Source: Polyangium spumosum (GTDB lineage Bacteria; Myxococcota_A; Polyangia; Polyangiales; Polyangiaceae). Taken from it: a DNA stretch of 63,960 nt. Each line of letters starts with the position of its first letter. The first letter of the stretch is position 1. The DNA is taken from NCBI RefSeq assembly GCF_009649845.1, contig NZ_WJIE01000027.1:1-63960 (forward strand). Reading direction: 5' to 3'. This document shows positions 1-8,689 of the stretch, piece after piece. Position numbers and translations under genes: made by a program. Below the pieces are notes generated by a model. It did not search any database and was not told where the DNA came from. It saw nothing but the letters and a program-made list of their open reading frames with translations.

Positions 1-295
1 ACTACCTCCGAAGAAAGATCGCCGAAGCAGAAGCCCGCGCCACGCCGCCGAGCTGACATCCCACCCCCACTGCACCAGAGCTCGCGCGAAAACGTCGCGT
101 CGCTGCAGGACAGTGTGCGCGTAGATAGCGGCGCTTCCACGGGGTCGCGCGTTCGGTCTCCATCGAGGACCGTGGCGACGACACGCAACGCACCCTTGTG
201 GAGCTGCACGAGCCCGTCTTCGTGGCGCTTGGATGACCGCACAACGCGAAAACCCGCCAATCTAGGGGTTTTCGTGTCCGGTGTAACCGGCCTCC
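1..295. other. No gene recognised
   Basis: I see no convincing coding region, RNA gene or repeat in this left edge. Open frames here lack recognisable protein features. The sequence just before the downstream lipoprotein gene (AT-richer, about 240-295) may hold its promoter, but no clear -35/-10 pair can be named. Confidence 0.4.
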
Positions 296-895
296 ATGCA
301 CAAGCTCATGACGCTCTCTCTCGCCGCCCTTCTTCTCTCCGCCTGCGCCCCCACGGTCGACCCCGTCCCCGGTTCCGGAGGGGCGGGCGGCTCGTGTTCC
401 TCTTCGTCCTCTGCCGGCGGGTCCGGTGGTGAGGGCGGCTCGGAGCCGTGTCCCGAATGCACGTCGTGTAGCGACAACAAGCTCAACGGCGGGGAGACCG
501 ACATCGACTGCGGCGGCTCGTGGAACGGGATGCCGTGGGGCGATTGCCCCCGTTGCCAGCTTGGGCAGGGCTGCTACTTCCCGAGCGACTGCGCCTCGGG
601 GTTTTGCCTGGCCGACCAGCCCGGCACGTACGGCGTCTGCGCCCCCTACCCCGAGTGCCTGACGTGCGAGCAAAGCCTGAGCTTGCACGAGAAGGAGGAG
701 CACTGCTCCGAGGACGAGGCCACCGCGTACCAGGCGCTCATCGAGTGCGCCTGCGACGCGGATCCCTTCTACGAGATCCCCGAGTGCGGGGATAACTTCT
801 GCGACGGGCTCCCGGCCTCCTCGGCGTGTTCCAACGCCCTGGCCGCTGAATTCAGCGGCGGATGCCACGTCGAATTCGCTGCGTGTATGCAGTGA
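296..895 (+). CDS. Cys-rich secreted lipoprotein, myxobacterial type
   Basis: A 199-residue predicted lipoprotein. The N-terminus has a short hydrophobic signal ending in the lipobox LLSAC, with the lipidated Cys near residue 17. A Gly/Ser-rich linker follows, then a Cys-rich body with the motif NGGETDIDCGG, which is common in myxobacterial surface proteins and recurs in the lipoprotein at 41.1 kb. ATG at 308 (MTLSL) is an alternative start. It lies on the plus strand, opposite to the prophage structural genes, so it could be host or prophage cargo. Molecular function is unknown; the signal and cysteine pattern are seen directly, the surface location is inferred. Confidence 0.75.
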   Translation: MHKLMTLSLAALLLSACAPTVDPVPGSGGAGGSCSSSSSAGGSGGEGGSEPCPECTSCSDNKLNGGETDIDCGGSWNGMPWGDCPRCQLGQGCYFPSDCASGFCLADQPGTYGVCAPYPECLTCEQSLSLHEKEEHCSEDEATAYQALIECACDADPFYEIPECGDNFCDGLPASSACSNALAAEFSGGCHVEFAACMQ

Positions 896-904
896 AAGGC
901 CAGC

Positions 905-992
905 GGCCGAGGGAGGCGCCCCTGAGCAGGAAGCTCTCCCTCGGCCACGGCCACCGTCCTCCGGCTACGTCGCGATGCGTAGCCGGAGGACG
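905..992. terminator. Two perfect hairpins after the lipoprotein gene
   Basis: An 11-bp perfect stem (905-915 with 936-946) is followed by a 15-bp perfect stem (955-969 with 978-992, 8-nt loop). They start 10 bp after the lipoprotein stop and probably end its transcript. No long T-run follows either stem, so this is structure-based evidence only. The second stem overlaps the end of a tiny minus-strand ORF. Confidence 0.5.
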
Positions 993-1078
993 CCAACCGG
1001 TGGCGGGCCAGGGGGCCAGATCCCCGGAAGCCCGAGCCCGACCAGCACGCCCAACAGGAACAAGGTAACACAGATCAT
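965..1078 (-). CDS. Possible 37-aa hydrophobic peptide
   Basis: A 37-codon ORF starting MICVTLFLLGVLVGLGL is preceded by a good ribosome site (GAGGAG, about 7 nt before ATG). The first 20 residues are one hydrophobic helix and the rest is Pro-rich. Its stop codon lies inside the 955-992 hairpin. It might be a small phage membrane peptide or a chance ORF. No family is recognised. Confidence 0.3.
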   Translation of the reverse strand: MICVTLFLLGVLVGLGLPGIWPPGPPPVGVLRLRIAT

Positions 1079-1275
1079 GTTTTCTCCTCGATGAGGCCGC
1101 GAGCACATGCCGTGGCCTCATCGAGGAACGTAGGAGCAGCCAGTCCAGGCGAGAAAAGAGAAGAATGCCCGATCTTTTTCGCTCACGTCCTGGACGTATG
1201 CTGACCGTCCACGTCGTACAGTTGGCGCGCATCGTCCCATATAGGGCCAAAGTGTGCGCAGGAGGCAGAGCCACC

Positions 1276-1368
1276 ATGAACGACCCCAAGGACCCGAAGC
1301 CCACCCCGACCCCCGCTCCCGTCCCGCAGCCGGACGAGCTGCCGAACACACCGCCGGACGAGGGATGA
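1276..1368 (+). CDS. 30-aa Pro-rich peptide, coupled to next gene
   Basis: A 30-codon ORF (MNDPKDPKPTPTPAPVPQP...) with a strong AGGAGG ribosome site 10 nt upstream. About one third of its residues are Pro. Its stop TGA overlaps the ATG of the next gene (ATGA at 1365), so it looks like a translational lead-in for the membrane protein. It may be only a coupling peptide. No function is recognised. Confidence 0.45.
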   Translation: MNDPKDPKPTPTPAPVPQPDELPNTPPDEG

Positions 1369-2036
1369 TCCCCGTCCTCCAGGCGGCGGCCTACCTCGGG
1401 GCCGCCACCCTCTCCCTCGTAGCCCTCGCACGGAAGCACCGACGGCTCGCCGCCTACGTCGGCCTGAGCCTCGCGATGGACCTCGCCCGTCTCGGGCTCC
1501 AGCAGATCCCCAAGGGACCGAAGCCCTACGTCGGCGTGGACAAGCTCTTGTTCTTGACGGACGGCGCCATGTTCCTCGCCCCGCCCATCCTCATGGGATG
1601 GGCGCTCGGCACGCTCCTCTGGCCCGTGGTCGGCCTCTGGGTGGTCGCCGTGGCGAAGGTGGCCGTGAGCTACCCGGAGCTGCGGGGCCCGGCCCTGACG
1701 AGGTTCTACCTCGCCGCCCTGGTGACAGGGCACGTGGCGCTGCTGATAGGTGCTGTCTGGAAGGTTGTCCGAGAAGGCCGGACGATGAGGCGGGAGGAAG
1801 GGCTCTTGCTCGTGCTACTCGCCGTGGGGCTGAGCGGAGCCGGGGTGGCCCTCTGGCACCCCTGGAGGCACGTGAACGCCGTCAACCTGACGGTGTATGC
1901 GCTCCTCTGTCTGGCGTGCTTCTTCTGCAAGAAGCGCAAGGAGAGCGAGCATCGAGGTCTCGACGTCTCGGGAGAGACGACGGAGACGGAGCACGTGACG
2001 GATCCCGCCGAGACCCAGGTAGGCGACGAACGCTAG
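1365..2036 (+). CDS. Polytopic inner-membrane protein, unknown
   Basis: A 223-residue protein with about six or seven hydrophobic helices, starting MIPVLQAAAYLGAATLSLV and ending in a charged cytoplasmic tail (KKRKESEHRG then an acidic region). The start is fixed by the ATGA overlap with the preceding 30-aa ORF. It faces the prophage late genes, with a gap of only about 50 bp to the 3' end of the holin-like gene. It could be a lysogenic-conversion gene or a host gene at the prophage edge. No family was recognised. Confidence 0.6.
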   Translation: MIPVLQAAAYLGAATLSLVALARKHRRLAAYVGLSLAMDLARLGLQQIPKGPKPYVGVDKLLFLTDGAMFLAPPILMGWALGTLLWPVVGLWVVAVAKVAVSYPELRGPALTRFYLAALVTGHVALLIGAVWKVVREGRTMRREEGLLLVLLAVGLSGAGVALWHPWRHVNAVNLTVYALLCLACFFCKKRKESEHRGLDVSGETTETEHVTDPAETQVGDER

Positions 2037-2084
2037 GCTAGCCGCCCCGACCGCCGACAGGATCGAGCACACGTACTCCACGGC

Positions 2085-2471
2085 TCATTGGACTTTGCGC
2101 GAGGTCGGGGCGTGCTCGGACAGGTCCGGAGACGAGCGTCCGGCCATGCGGTCGATCTTTGCATCGATCTTGTCGATGCGAAGGTCGTGGATCTCCTCGC
2201 GGAGTGTTCCGACCTCCTTGCTCACGTGGGTCGTGATGCGGTTCTCTGCGCTGGACAGGCCCTCGCGAAAATCGCGGAGGGCCTCGGGGATCGTCTTCTC
2301 CACGGCGTTGACGAGCGCGGTCGAGCGAGCCTTGTACGACTCCACGAGTCCAGGCCCCCACTTGTGCAGCGCCCAGGCGATCCCGAGCAGGATGAGGATC
2401 GGGATCGTGACACCCAGGCCGATCAGGATCGGGATCAGCGTGTCCCCATGCTTCACGAGCAGCTCGATCAT
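2085..2471 (-). CDS. Holin-like one-TM phage protein
   Basis: A 128-residue protein: a periplasmic N-terminus, one strong transmembrane helix at about residues 13-37 (LIPILIGLGVTIPILILLG), then an amphipathic coiled-coil-like region with acidic and basic residues. It is the last clear minus-strand prophage gene, directly after the fibre genes, where lysis genes often lie. Holin or spanin function is inferred from topology and position only. No adjacent endolysin was recognised. Confidence 0.5.
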   Translation of the reverse strand: MIELLVKHGDTLIPILIGLGVTIPILILLGIAWALHKWGPGLVESYKARSTALVNAVEKTIPEALRDFREGLSSAENRITTHVSKEVGTLREEIHDLRIDKIDAKIDRMAGRSSPDLSEHAPTSRKVQ

Positions 2472-2483
2472 GGACCTTTCCCT

Positions 2484-3824
2484 TCAATCGACCCCGATTT
2501 GCGACCCCGCGAGCCGCGTGTACGTCACGCGCCCCCAGAGGTAGATCGTACCCGCAAGAGCGTCCGTCCCATACTCGGGCGTCAGCTCGATGTAGTACCG
2601 AGACGCGCTGGTATCGACGGCCTCGTTGATGCTCGATACCGTGATGACGTGCGGCGAGTCGTAACTCCCGCCGCCAGGGTCCGTGGCGGTGGCAATGAGC
2701 GTTCCCGCAGCCGAAAACTCGCTCCATCGATAGACGTTCACGACCGGATAGTTCGCGGGCGGAGACCCCCCGTGCGCCGGTGGGTCGATCTTCACTTCTA
2801 CGGTGTCGAGGCGGCACCCGTTGGGGAGGGTGAGAGGGATGATGAGCTTCGCCGACGCCGTGGCCGCCAGGTTGATCCACGTCGAATTGGTCTGCCCCTC
2901 CCACGCCGTCACGGGGCAGTATGGCGTGTTCGAGAGGTACCTCGTCACAGAGACGTCGGCGGACAATCGATACGACGGCGCCGTCACGTAGCCGTGGACC
3001 CGCAGCTCGGCAGGATCGTCGTACAGCTCGGCGACCGTCACCCCGAGCGCGCTCAAAATCATCGGCGGAGTGCTCGCTTCGATGAAGTTGGCCCCGAGGC
3101 TCTCGAAGACAGCTCCCCCCGAGCTGTCACGCATGACGATCGTGCTCGGGGTCAGGACGGATGTCGCGGCATCGAGCTTCGTCTTATCGGCAGCCGATAG
3201 AAATCCTGCCGTCGCACCCGTGGCCGTTTCGTGAAGCGCTCCTCCCGAGAGATTCCCGTGGTTCGCGTCGGCGATCGTCCCGACCTGGATCGAGTCCGGG
3301 TTGACGACGATCGACCCGTCTGCCGCGACGACGTTGTAGCCGCCCCCGGAAAATACGAGCCCCGCCCCAGCGCTCGCAGGGTCGACGACGCCGCCCGAGG
3401 TTCGGATGACCTCGTTGATCTTGGAGACCCAGCCGTAATCGGCATCCCCCTCGGTCGTCTCGTCGAACGCGAGGACGCGCTGCCCCGTCGCCCCCGTCAG
3501 CACGTAAATCCCGAACGTCGTCGCCCATTCCTCGACGTACCGGCCATTCACGTCCCGCTGGTTGTTGACAATCGAGCGGAAGATGAGCGCGCACCCATCG
3601 GAGTCCGCCGGAGCGACGAACGTCGCGGTCTTCGTGACGTGATCGATCAAAAGGCTCGCGTTGATGGTCGCTGCGTCGTGCAGATCATCCGTGTTGGCGC
3701 AGGAGATCGACCACGTGGTGACGCCCGCGAGGTCGGCGAGCTGAATCGTGACCGTGGCGCCAGCAGACACGTCGACCCCGTCGACCGTGCTGTTGCCGTC
3801 GACCGTGCAGATAGGGGATGCCAT
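2484..3824 (-). CDS. Tail fibre / receptor-binding protein 2
   Basis: A 446-residue protein of low Lys/Arg content, rich in Thr, Ser, Ala and Gly, with beta-structured composition. A segment reading HGNLSGGALHETATGATAGFLSAADKTK is typical of phage tail fibre stalks (the LSG...H..AT..AGF..A.DK.K pattern). The C-terminal part resembles the C-terminal domain of the neighbouring fibre (pattern LxLPxGxxLxTVxVxI..., ending in a YTR/LLRV beta strand). It lies 3 bp after the upstream fibre gene, so the two are probably co-translated and assembled on the same baseplate. Confidence 0.75.
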   Translation of the reverse strand: MASPICTVDGNSTVDGVDVSAGATVTIQLADLAGVTTWSISCANTDDLHDAATINASLLIDHVTKTATFVAPADSDGCALIFRSIVNNQRDVNGRYVEEWATTFGIYVLTGATGQRVLAFDETTEGDADYGWVSKINEVIRTSGGVVDPASAGAGLVFSGGGYNVVAADGSIVVNPDSIQVGTIADANHGNLSGGALHETATGATAGFLSAADKTKLDAATSVLTPSTIVMRDSSGGAVFESLGANFIEASTPPMILSALGVTVAELYDDPAELRVHGYVTAPSYRLSADVSVTRYLSNTPYCPVTAWEGQTNSTWINLAATASAKLIIPLTLPNGCRLDTVEVKIDPPAHGGSPPANYPVVNVYRWSEFSAAGTLIATATDPGGGSYDSPHVITVSSINEAVDTSASRYYIELTPEYGTDALAGTIYLWGRVTYTRLAGSQIGVD

Positions 3825-3827
3825 AGC

Positions 3828-5147
3828 TCAACCCTCGTCGTATTCGCTGACCGTGCAGATTGTGGTCACGCGGAGAAGCGAGACCGTCCCATCAACGGTT
3901 CCAGTGGTGTATCGCAACCGGGCCCGATAGGTCTGGTTGACGCGGTCCACCACGACGTCAGGGGACAAATCGATATCGCCGGTTGTCGTTGTCGAGACGC
4001 TGGCGAGGGTAGATCCAGACGCTAGGACCGACAGCGTCACCCCTGGAGATCCAGTACCGGCCCACGAAAACCGAACCGTTTTCAGCGTGCTACCGTGGGG
4101 CGGCGATAGCGTGATCGCAATCTCTTGGGGGAGCGAGCCGTCGAAGGCCGTCAAAATGGTGAACCCGTTGAGTGTGTCCACCGTAGGGCTTTGGTTACCC
4201 CCGCCTCCAAACACCAGCCGCGACGGGACCGCGTTGGTAGCGTCGTAGACGCGGGTCACGTCGCGGGACGTCAGCCGGAGGCGGTTCGAGGAGCCGGCGA
4301 TCGTCGTCGTCCCCGCCAGGTTCGTCGTGGTCGCGACGCCATGGGAGATCGTACCGCCATTGACCGTGAGGCCGGCCGCGAACGTGGGCGTGTTGTTGAA
4401 TGCCCACGTGGCGCCAGCAATGACGGTCGTTGACGACCCATTGTTGTAGAGCGGTGTCGACCCGGAGGCAAAGAGCATTTGGCCGCCGATCGACGCCGTA
4501 GACCCGGAGTTGAGGGTCAGGCTCGACCCGCTCTGGTACGTGCAGACAGCGCCGCTCTGGTAGGTCTGGTTCGAGAGGTTCGCGTGGACGAGCGATGCGC
4601 CTGCTTCGACCAACGCGCCCGCCCCCGGACGCAGGTCGAGGACCCCAGACTCGACGACGAGTCCCGAGTTGCACGTGACCGAGTCGTTGTGCGTGACAGG
4701 GTCATTCGTCGTCAGCGTGCTGTTCGTCGTGACGGCACCGTTCGCGGTAACCGTATTGCTCGTCGTGAGCGCCCCCGTGACCGTGGTCGCGCCGTTCAGG
4801 GCCGTGATGCCGTTGACCGTCAGCGCCCCGAGCGTCGTTGCCCCAGCGACCGAGAGTGTCCCACCGAAGCTCACGGGGCTCGTGGCGTCCGTGGTGAGGC
4901 TCGCGCCCGACAGGAGGTTGATCGAGTTGCCGGCGCCCGAGATGTTCAGCGACCCACCGGAGATCGTCAAAAACCCGCCGGTGGCAATGGTGATTCCACC
5001 GCCGCCCTGGAACGTGATCAACCCCTCGACCGTGTCGCCCGTCTTGTCGACCGCGTTGGCGTGATCGATATCGAGCTGGTTCTGCTGAGCGCTGGTGAGC
5101 TTTTCGTTGACGGCCCAGCCGCCTGGCTTGATTCTCGTGAAGCTCAT
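3828..5147 (-). CDS. Tail fibre protein 1 with beta-repeat shaft
   Basis: A 439-residue fibre. The N-terminal section (SFTRIKPGGWAVNEKLTSAQ..., ...DKTGDTVEG) matches the usual baseplate-attaching start of phage fibres. Residues of about 60-270 are a long run of short Thr/Asn/Gly/Ser beta repeats (such as TVTGALTTSNTVTANGAVTT), expected to form a triple-stranded shaft. The C-terminal domain (from about residue 320) is shared in pattern with the next fibre gene and may be the receptor-binding or chaperone tip. It follows the tail protein I gene, the normal place for fibres. Confidence 0.8.
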   Translation of the reverse strand: MSFTRIKPGGWAVNEKLTSAQQNQLDIDHANAVDKTGDTVEGLITFQGGGGITIATGGFLTISGGSLNISGAGNSINLLSGASLTTDATSPVSFGGTLSVAGATTLGALTVNGITALNGATTVTGALTTSNTVTANGAVTTNSTLTTNDPVTHNDSVTCNSGLVVESGVLDLRPGAGALVEAGASLVHANLSNQTYQSGAVCTYQSGSSLTLNSGSTASIGGQMLFASGSTPLYNNGSSTTVIAGATWAFNNTPTFAAGLTVNGGTISHGVATTTNLAGTTTIAGSSNRLRLTSRDVTRVYDATNAVPSRLVFGGGGNQSPTVDTLNGFTILTAFDGSLPQEIAITLSPPHGSTLKTVRFSWAGTGSPGVTLSVLASGSTLASVSTTTTGDIDLSPDVVVDRVNQTYRARLRYTTGTVDGTVSLLRVTTICTVSEYDEG

Positions 5148-5153
5148 GATTCC

Positions 5154-5876
5154 TCAGTCGAAGCGTTGCCCGTCGAGATTGTTGTCCTCGTCGAGGTAGA
5201 ACCCGGCGCCATTCACTCCGTCGCGAATCCAATCGAATGCGACCCACGCGCCGAAGAGGTTGTCGGCGTCCTCGTAGATTCGGCCCGCAAGCGCGTAAAA
5301 CTCCTCCTCGCTCATCGAATCGGGCTTCGCGAGGAGGATGGCTACGTATGCGACCGTCGAGTAGTACGGGGATAGTTGGGGATCGATCGTGTTGCCGTCC
5401 AGGAACGTCGGTCCCCCGGGGACAGAGCCGCCCCCGGGGACATACGTCGTGGCGTCCATTGGGTCCGTGAAAACGAGCCCCTGGTAGATCGACCCCAGGA
5501 TGGTCGTGAGGTAATCGTTGACGACCTGGAATGTGGTGCCCTTGCCGATGAGGGAGAGCTTCGCGGCGACCCTTCGACGACGATCCTCCAGGTCATCGAA
5601 CCGGCTCGGCGTGATGCCGAGGATTGCCTCCCACCTCGGCAAAAAGTCGGTCGCCTTCTCGGGAAGCCATTGGTTCGCGAGCTTTTGCGTCGCGCCGTAT
5701 AGCTCCCACAGGACGCGGGCCGTCGCGTGGTTCTCGACCCACTTGACCGTCCCCTTGATGACGGCGAGGCTCGTCCCCTCGGCTTCCGCGATGGCGTTCT
5801 GAATGGCTTCGAGGTCGGTCTGACTGGCCGCGCCGAATTTGAAGGGCGCGGGGTTGAAGCCGCCGAGACCGGCCAT
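5154..5876 (-). CDS. Baseplate/tail protein I, Mu gp48-like
   Basis: A 240-residue protein with the helix-rich N-terminus and the LPRWEAILGITP...RRRRVAAKL motif of the tail protein I/YmfQ (Mu gp48) group, which close the baseplate wedge and connect it to fibres. The second half is Gly/Pro-rich and ends FDWIRDGVNG. Gene order (gp47-like, small protein, this, fibres) agrees. The start ATG overlaps the stop of the 162-aa gene by 1 nt. Confidence 0.7.
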   Translation of the reverse strand: MAGLGGFNPAPFKFGAASQTDLEAIQNAIAEAEGTSLAVIKGTVKWVENHATARVLWELYGATQKLANQWLPEKATDFLPRWEAILGITPSRFDDLEDRRRRVAAKLSLIGKGTTFQVVNDYLTTILGSIYQGLVFTDPMDATTYVPGGGSVPGGPTFLDGNTIDPQLSPYYSTVAYVAILLAKPDSMSEEEFYALAGRIYEDADNLFGAWVAFDWIRDGVNGAGFYLDEDNNLDGQRFD

Positions 5877-6364
5877 CAGTAGACCCTCGTGAGGATGTTC
5901 GAGCCCGCGAAATCAGATGCGGCCCCCGCGGCGTCGAAGAGGTACGCGTCGACGATGTTCGGCGCGACCTTCACCACCTGGGCGGTCCCAAAGGTCGACG
6001 AGAGCATGCAGCCTTCCCCGTAGCGGAAGTTCCAGAATTGCGTTTCGCCAAGGAAATCCGTGACGCTCGCCGTGAACGTCAGTCTCCAATGACCCGTCGC
6101 CTGCTTCGTGATGGTCGGGTAGTAGGTCGGGTAGTAGCTCGACGAGCTGCCGACCACGGAATCGAATGTCACGACCGTGCCGTCGCTCCCGTCGTTCGTC
6201 CAAATCACGAACGCGCGCGGGCAGAGACGAGTCATGGCCGCGACGTCGGCCCGGACCTGATTGCTGGCGAGCGCGGGGAGGTCCGTCGTCGGGTCGACGA
6301 CCTCCGTGTAGTCCGACAGAATACCGCCGAAGGTCGACAGGTCATCGATTGCAGGAAGGGTCAT
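5876..6364 (-). CDS. Baseplate-region protein, unknown
   Basis: A 162-residue protein (starts MTLPAIDDLSTFGGILSDY) between the gp47-like and gp48-like genes. It has beta-rich composition with Ser/Thr/Tyr clusters (SSSYYPTYYPT) and a hydrophobic core, like small carbohydrate-binding or baseplate accessory domains of phages. It has no Mu counterpart. It overlaps the next gene by 1 nt, so a tail role is inferred from position only. Confidence 0.6.
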   Translation of the reverse strand: MTLPAIDDLSTFGGILSDYTEVVDPTTDLPALASNQVRADVAAMTRLCPRAFVIWTNDGSDGTVVTFDSVVGSSSSYYPTYYPTITKQATGHWRLTFTASVTDFLGETQFWNFRYGEGCMLSSTFGTAQVVKVAPNIVDAYLFDAAGAASDFAGSNILTRVY

Positions 6365-6375
6365 TTATACCTGCC

Positions 6376-7872
6376 TCACTGCGGGTAAAACGCCAAGAGC
6401 CCCGGGACGGCGATGTACGGGGCGAGCGGGTAGCCGCTCACCACGGGCACGACATCGGGCGTCACATTGAAGTCTGCGTCGAATACCTCTTCGCCCGACT
6501 CGTAGAGCGCGCGGAGGAAGTACGAGCCGACCTGCGACGGCCAGGAAAATTCCTTCTGCGGCTTGCGATAGGCGCGCGGTAGAAGGCCGGGAATCGTGGT
6601 CTTCTCGGCCGGGCCCATCGTCGCGAACGCGTTCAACACAGCGGCGACGTACGCGTCCATGCGCTCGGCGTCCGGAAATACCCAATCCGCCGTTTGCAGG
6701 GGGTCGTTCGTTGTGTTGCTGCGGAAGAAGCCCGTGTCGATGACAATGCGGTACGGCGGGCCGCCGCCGAAGACCTGCGTGATCTTGGCCCTGTAGAGCT
6801 TGTAGTTCGTCGGGCTGACGTAACACACGCGCTGCCCCACGACGGGTGCCGCGTCGGCATTCACGAAGAAGTCGACGGCGGAGTTCACCGTGGTGACCGG
6901 CGCGTAGCCGAGAGACGCATTGGTCGGCCACGGCGTACCGTCGAGCCACCCCCCACCCGGGCCGGGGGGCGATGCTCGCTTCGAGGTCGGCAATGATAGG
7001 CCGAACGTCGTCGCAACCGTGAAACTGTCCGCACTGGTGACAACGATGTCGGCGAACTCGGGAAACGCGCCGAGTACGGCGGGCTTCACGACCGTCTCGA
7101 CGATATCGCTCGGCACGGTCCGGCTCTTGTTCGTCGTCGTCGGCGCTCCCACGACGACAACGTGCAGTGTCGACGGGCCGTAAACGGCCGGGTAGGCAAA
7201 CGATTTCTGAACGAACGTCGACGAATTCTCGGCGGTCAGGTTGACCTGCGACCAATTGCCGCCGCCGGGAGGGTTTCGGTAGTAGTCGAGGAGGCGAGCC
7301 CGGAGGCCCTCGATGGTCTCCTGGTCGACTCCGCCGAGAAGCCCCCCAGACGCCACGAGAGCCGTTGCAGCGACGAAGGGAGGGGCAGAGGACCATCGGA
7401 GGGTCGTCCCCTCGGGCAGGTTCGTTCGGCTGCCCGTGTCGACGGCCCGGATGGACACGAGGTCCCCCGAGCCGTACGCGCCGCCGACGAGGACCTCGTA
7501 CGAGAGGCCCGCGGGGTCGAGGAGCTGCGACCCCGCGGGGATGGCGACAGGGACCGACACGCTCGTCTGGAGGATGATGAAGCCTTGCGAGGGACCCGCG
7601 GGCCGCAAATCGAGCCCCACGATCTTCGCGAGGCGGATGAGATCGTCGTCGAGCGCGCTGTCCGGGAGCTGGGCATTCGCTTTGACGCTGACGAGGTTGT
7701 AGATCTCCTCGCCGAATGCCCCGAGCGCGTCTCCCCTGATGTAGTCGAGCGTCCCCTCGGATACGTTGGGGTTCGCGATCCCGAGGTTGATGAGCCCGTT
7801 CTTGACCGTCCGCGTGTAGTCCCCGCGGATTTGCTCGCGGGTCTTGGTCGTGAACTCTTTGGGGTCAGCCAT
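6376..7872 (-). CDS. Baseplate assembly protein J (Mu gp47-like)
   Basis: A 498-residue protein of the baseplate J / Mu gp47 family, the central wedge component of contractile tails. Family signs include the N-terminal segment ending TLDYIRGDALGAFGEEIYNL, the PAGPSQGFIILQ...IPAGSQLLDPAGLSYEV segment (typical 'aG..l...G..f' beta domain), TNLPEGTTL, and GGVDQETIEGLRARLL ('GgvDeEsdeelR.Rvl'). It overlaps the upstream wedge gene by 8 nt. The C-terminus from about residue 300 is extended compared with Mu gp47 (about 360 aa) and contains a separate beta-rich domain. Confidence 0.9.
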   Translation of the reverse strand: MADPKEFTTKTREQIRGDYTRTVKNGLINLGIANPNVSEGTLDYIRGDALGAFGEEIYNLVSVKANAQLPDSALDDDLIRLAKIVGLDLRPAGPSQGFIILQTSVSVPVAIPAGSQLLDPAGLSYEVLVGGAYGSGDLVSIRAVDTGSRTNLPEGTTLRWSSAPPFVAATALVASGGLLGGVDQETIEGLRARLLDYYRNPPGGGNWSQVNLTAENSSTFVQKSFAYPAVYGPSTLHVVVVGAPTTTNKSRTVPSDIVETVVKPAVLGAFPEFADIVVTSADSFTVATTFGLSLPTSKRASPPGPGGGWLDGTPWPTNASLGYAPVTTVNSAVDFFVNADAAPVVGQRVCYVSPTNYKLYRAKITQVFGGGPPYRIVIDTGFFRSNTTNDPLQTADWVFPDAERMDAYVAAVLNAFATMGPAEKTTIPGLLPRAYRKPQKEFSWPSQVGSYFLRALYESGEEVFDADFNVTPDVVPVVSGYPLAPYIAVPGLLAFYPQ

Positions 7873-8344
7873 TCGGCGTGAACCTCGTGGTGTTCGTCTC
7901 GCCGTTCGTCAGGTTCTTCCACACGACGAGAATCGAGATGGCGGTGACCTTCACGCGCTCGACGTCGACTCGCTCGATGGCGATGAGGCGACGGAGGACG
8001 AGGTCGTTCAGGGCCTCGTTCACGGCGTCGCGGACCTTCTGCGCCGTCGTCTCGGAGATGACCTTGAACTTGAATGCAAAGCCCAGGTTCTTGACGACCG
8101 AGCTACCCCGCAGCGTTCGGAGCGCGAGATAGACTTGCTGCGCCACCGACTCCATTCCCTTGTGCATCCCCGTCTGGGGGTCACGCAAGAGGTCGCCGGT
8201 GATGGTGTCGATGGCCGCCGCGTTCTGCTGGACTCGCTGGTCGTTCAGGTAAAGCTTCCCGGCGCTCGAATTCAGACCGTACGCCTCCCCGACCCCCGCC
8301 CCCGTGCTTCCAGCAGAGCAGGCGCCGAGTCCGAGGTAGGGCAT
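7865..8344 (-). CDS. Baseplate wedge protein, GPW/gp25-like
   Basis: A 159-residue protein whose C-terminal 100 residues fit the gp25/gpW wedge fold: a helix leading to NLGFAFKFKVISETTAQKVRDAVNEALNDLVLRRLI, then alternating beta strands (VERVKVTAISILVVWKNLTNGE). In Mu-like phages gp46 takes this place, right before gp47. Its N-terminus starts with a Gly-rich stretch. It overlaps the gp47-like gene by 8 nt, implying coupled translation. Confidence 0.7.
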   Translation of the reverse strand: MPYLGLGACSAGSTGAGVGEAYGLNSSAGKLYLNDQRVQQNAAAIDTITGDLLRDPQTGMHKGMESVAQQVYLALRTLRGSSVVKNLGFAFKFKVISETTAQKVRDAVNEALNDLVLRRLIAIERVDVERVKVTAISILVVWKNLTNGETNTTRFTPNG

Positions 8345-8348
8345 TGCG

Positions 8349-8687
8349 TTAGAGTCCAGGGCAGGTAGGGGTCGGTAGCTCGATGGTCGGGAGCGACGGA
8401 AGCCCCGGGACGGGAATCGTCACCGGAGGAACCGCGAAGCTCAGGGCCGGCAGACCCGGGAGCCCCAAAGAGGCCGTGGGAATCGCAAGGTCGACGCCGT
8501 CCAAGCTGGGCACACCGGGAATCGGGATGCTCACCGGCGCTACCGAGAGCGACGGTGCCGGCAAGCCCGGGATTCCTATAGGTGATGTGGGCACGGCCAG
8601 CGTGATTTGCGGTGGAATCGACGGGAGCCCGGGGACGGGGACGGTCACCGGCGGTAGGGAGTACGCCGGGAAGGAGCACGCACCCAT
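8349..8687 (-). CDS. PVPGLP-repeat protein, spike-tip candidate
   Basis: A 112-residue protein made of about three imperfect ~32-residue repeats built on the pattern PPVTxPVPGLPSxP...IxLxxPTxPxGIPGLPAPSLS. It has almost no charged residues, about a quarter Pro, and two Cys at the ends. It sits between the gpV-like spike gene and the gp25-like wedge, the usual place of a PAAR-type or metal-binding spike-tip protein. No family is recognised. The repeat is directly visible; the tip role is inference. Confidence 0.65.
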   Translation of the reverse strand: MGACSFPAYSLPPVTVPVPGLPSIPPQITLAVPTSPIGIPGLPAPSLSVAPVSIPIPGVPSLDGVDLAIPTASLGLPGLPALSFAVPPVTIPVPGLPSLPTIELPTPTCPGL

Positions 8688-8689
8688 GG

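Noticed and set aside
1815-2081. Minus-strand 88-aa ORF with one TM and coiled coil, starting with GTG 3 nt after the holin-like gene
   Set aside because: It overlaps the C-terminal part of the plus-strand membrane protein, and its third codon positions lose GC bias there. A real small gene cannot be excluded because its first codons lie outside that gene, but support is weaker.
8598-8617. A sequence similar to the 19-nt prophage motif
   Set aside because: It lies inside the coding repeats of the PVPGLP gene, matches only 16 of 19 positions and is not near a start codon.
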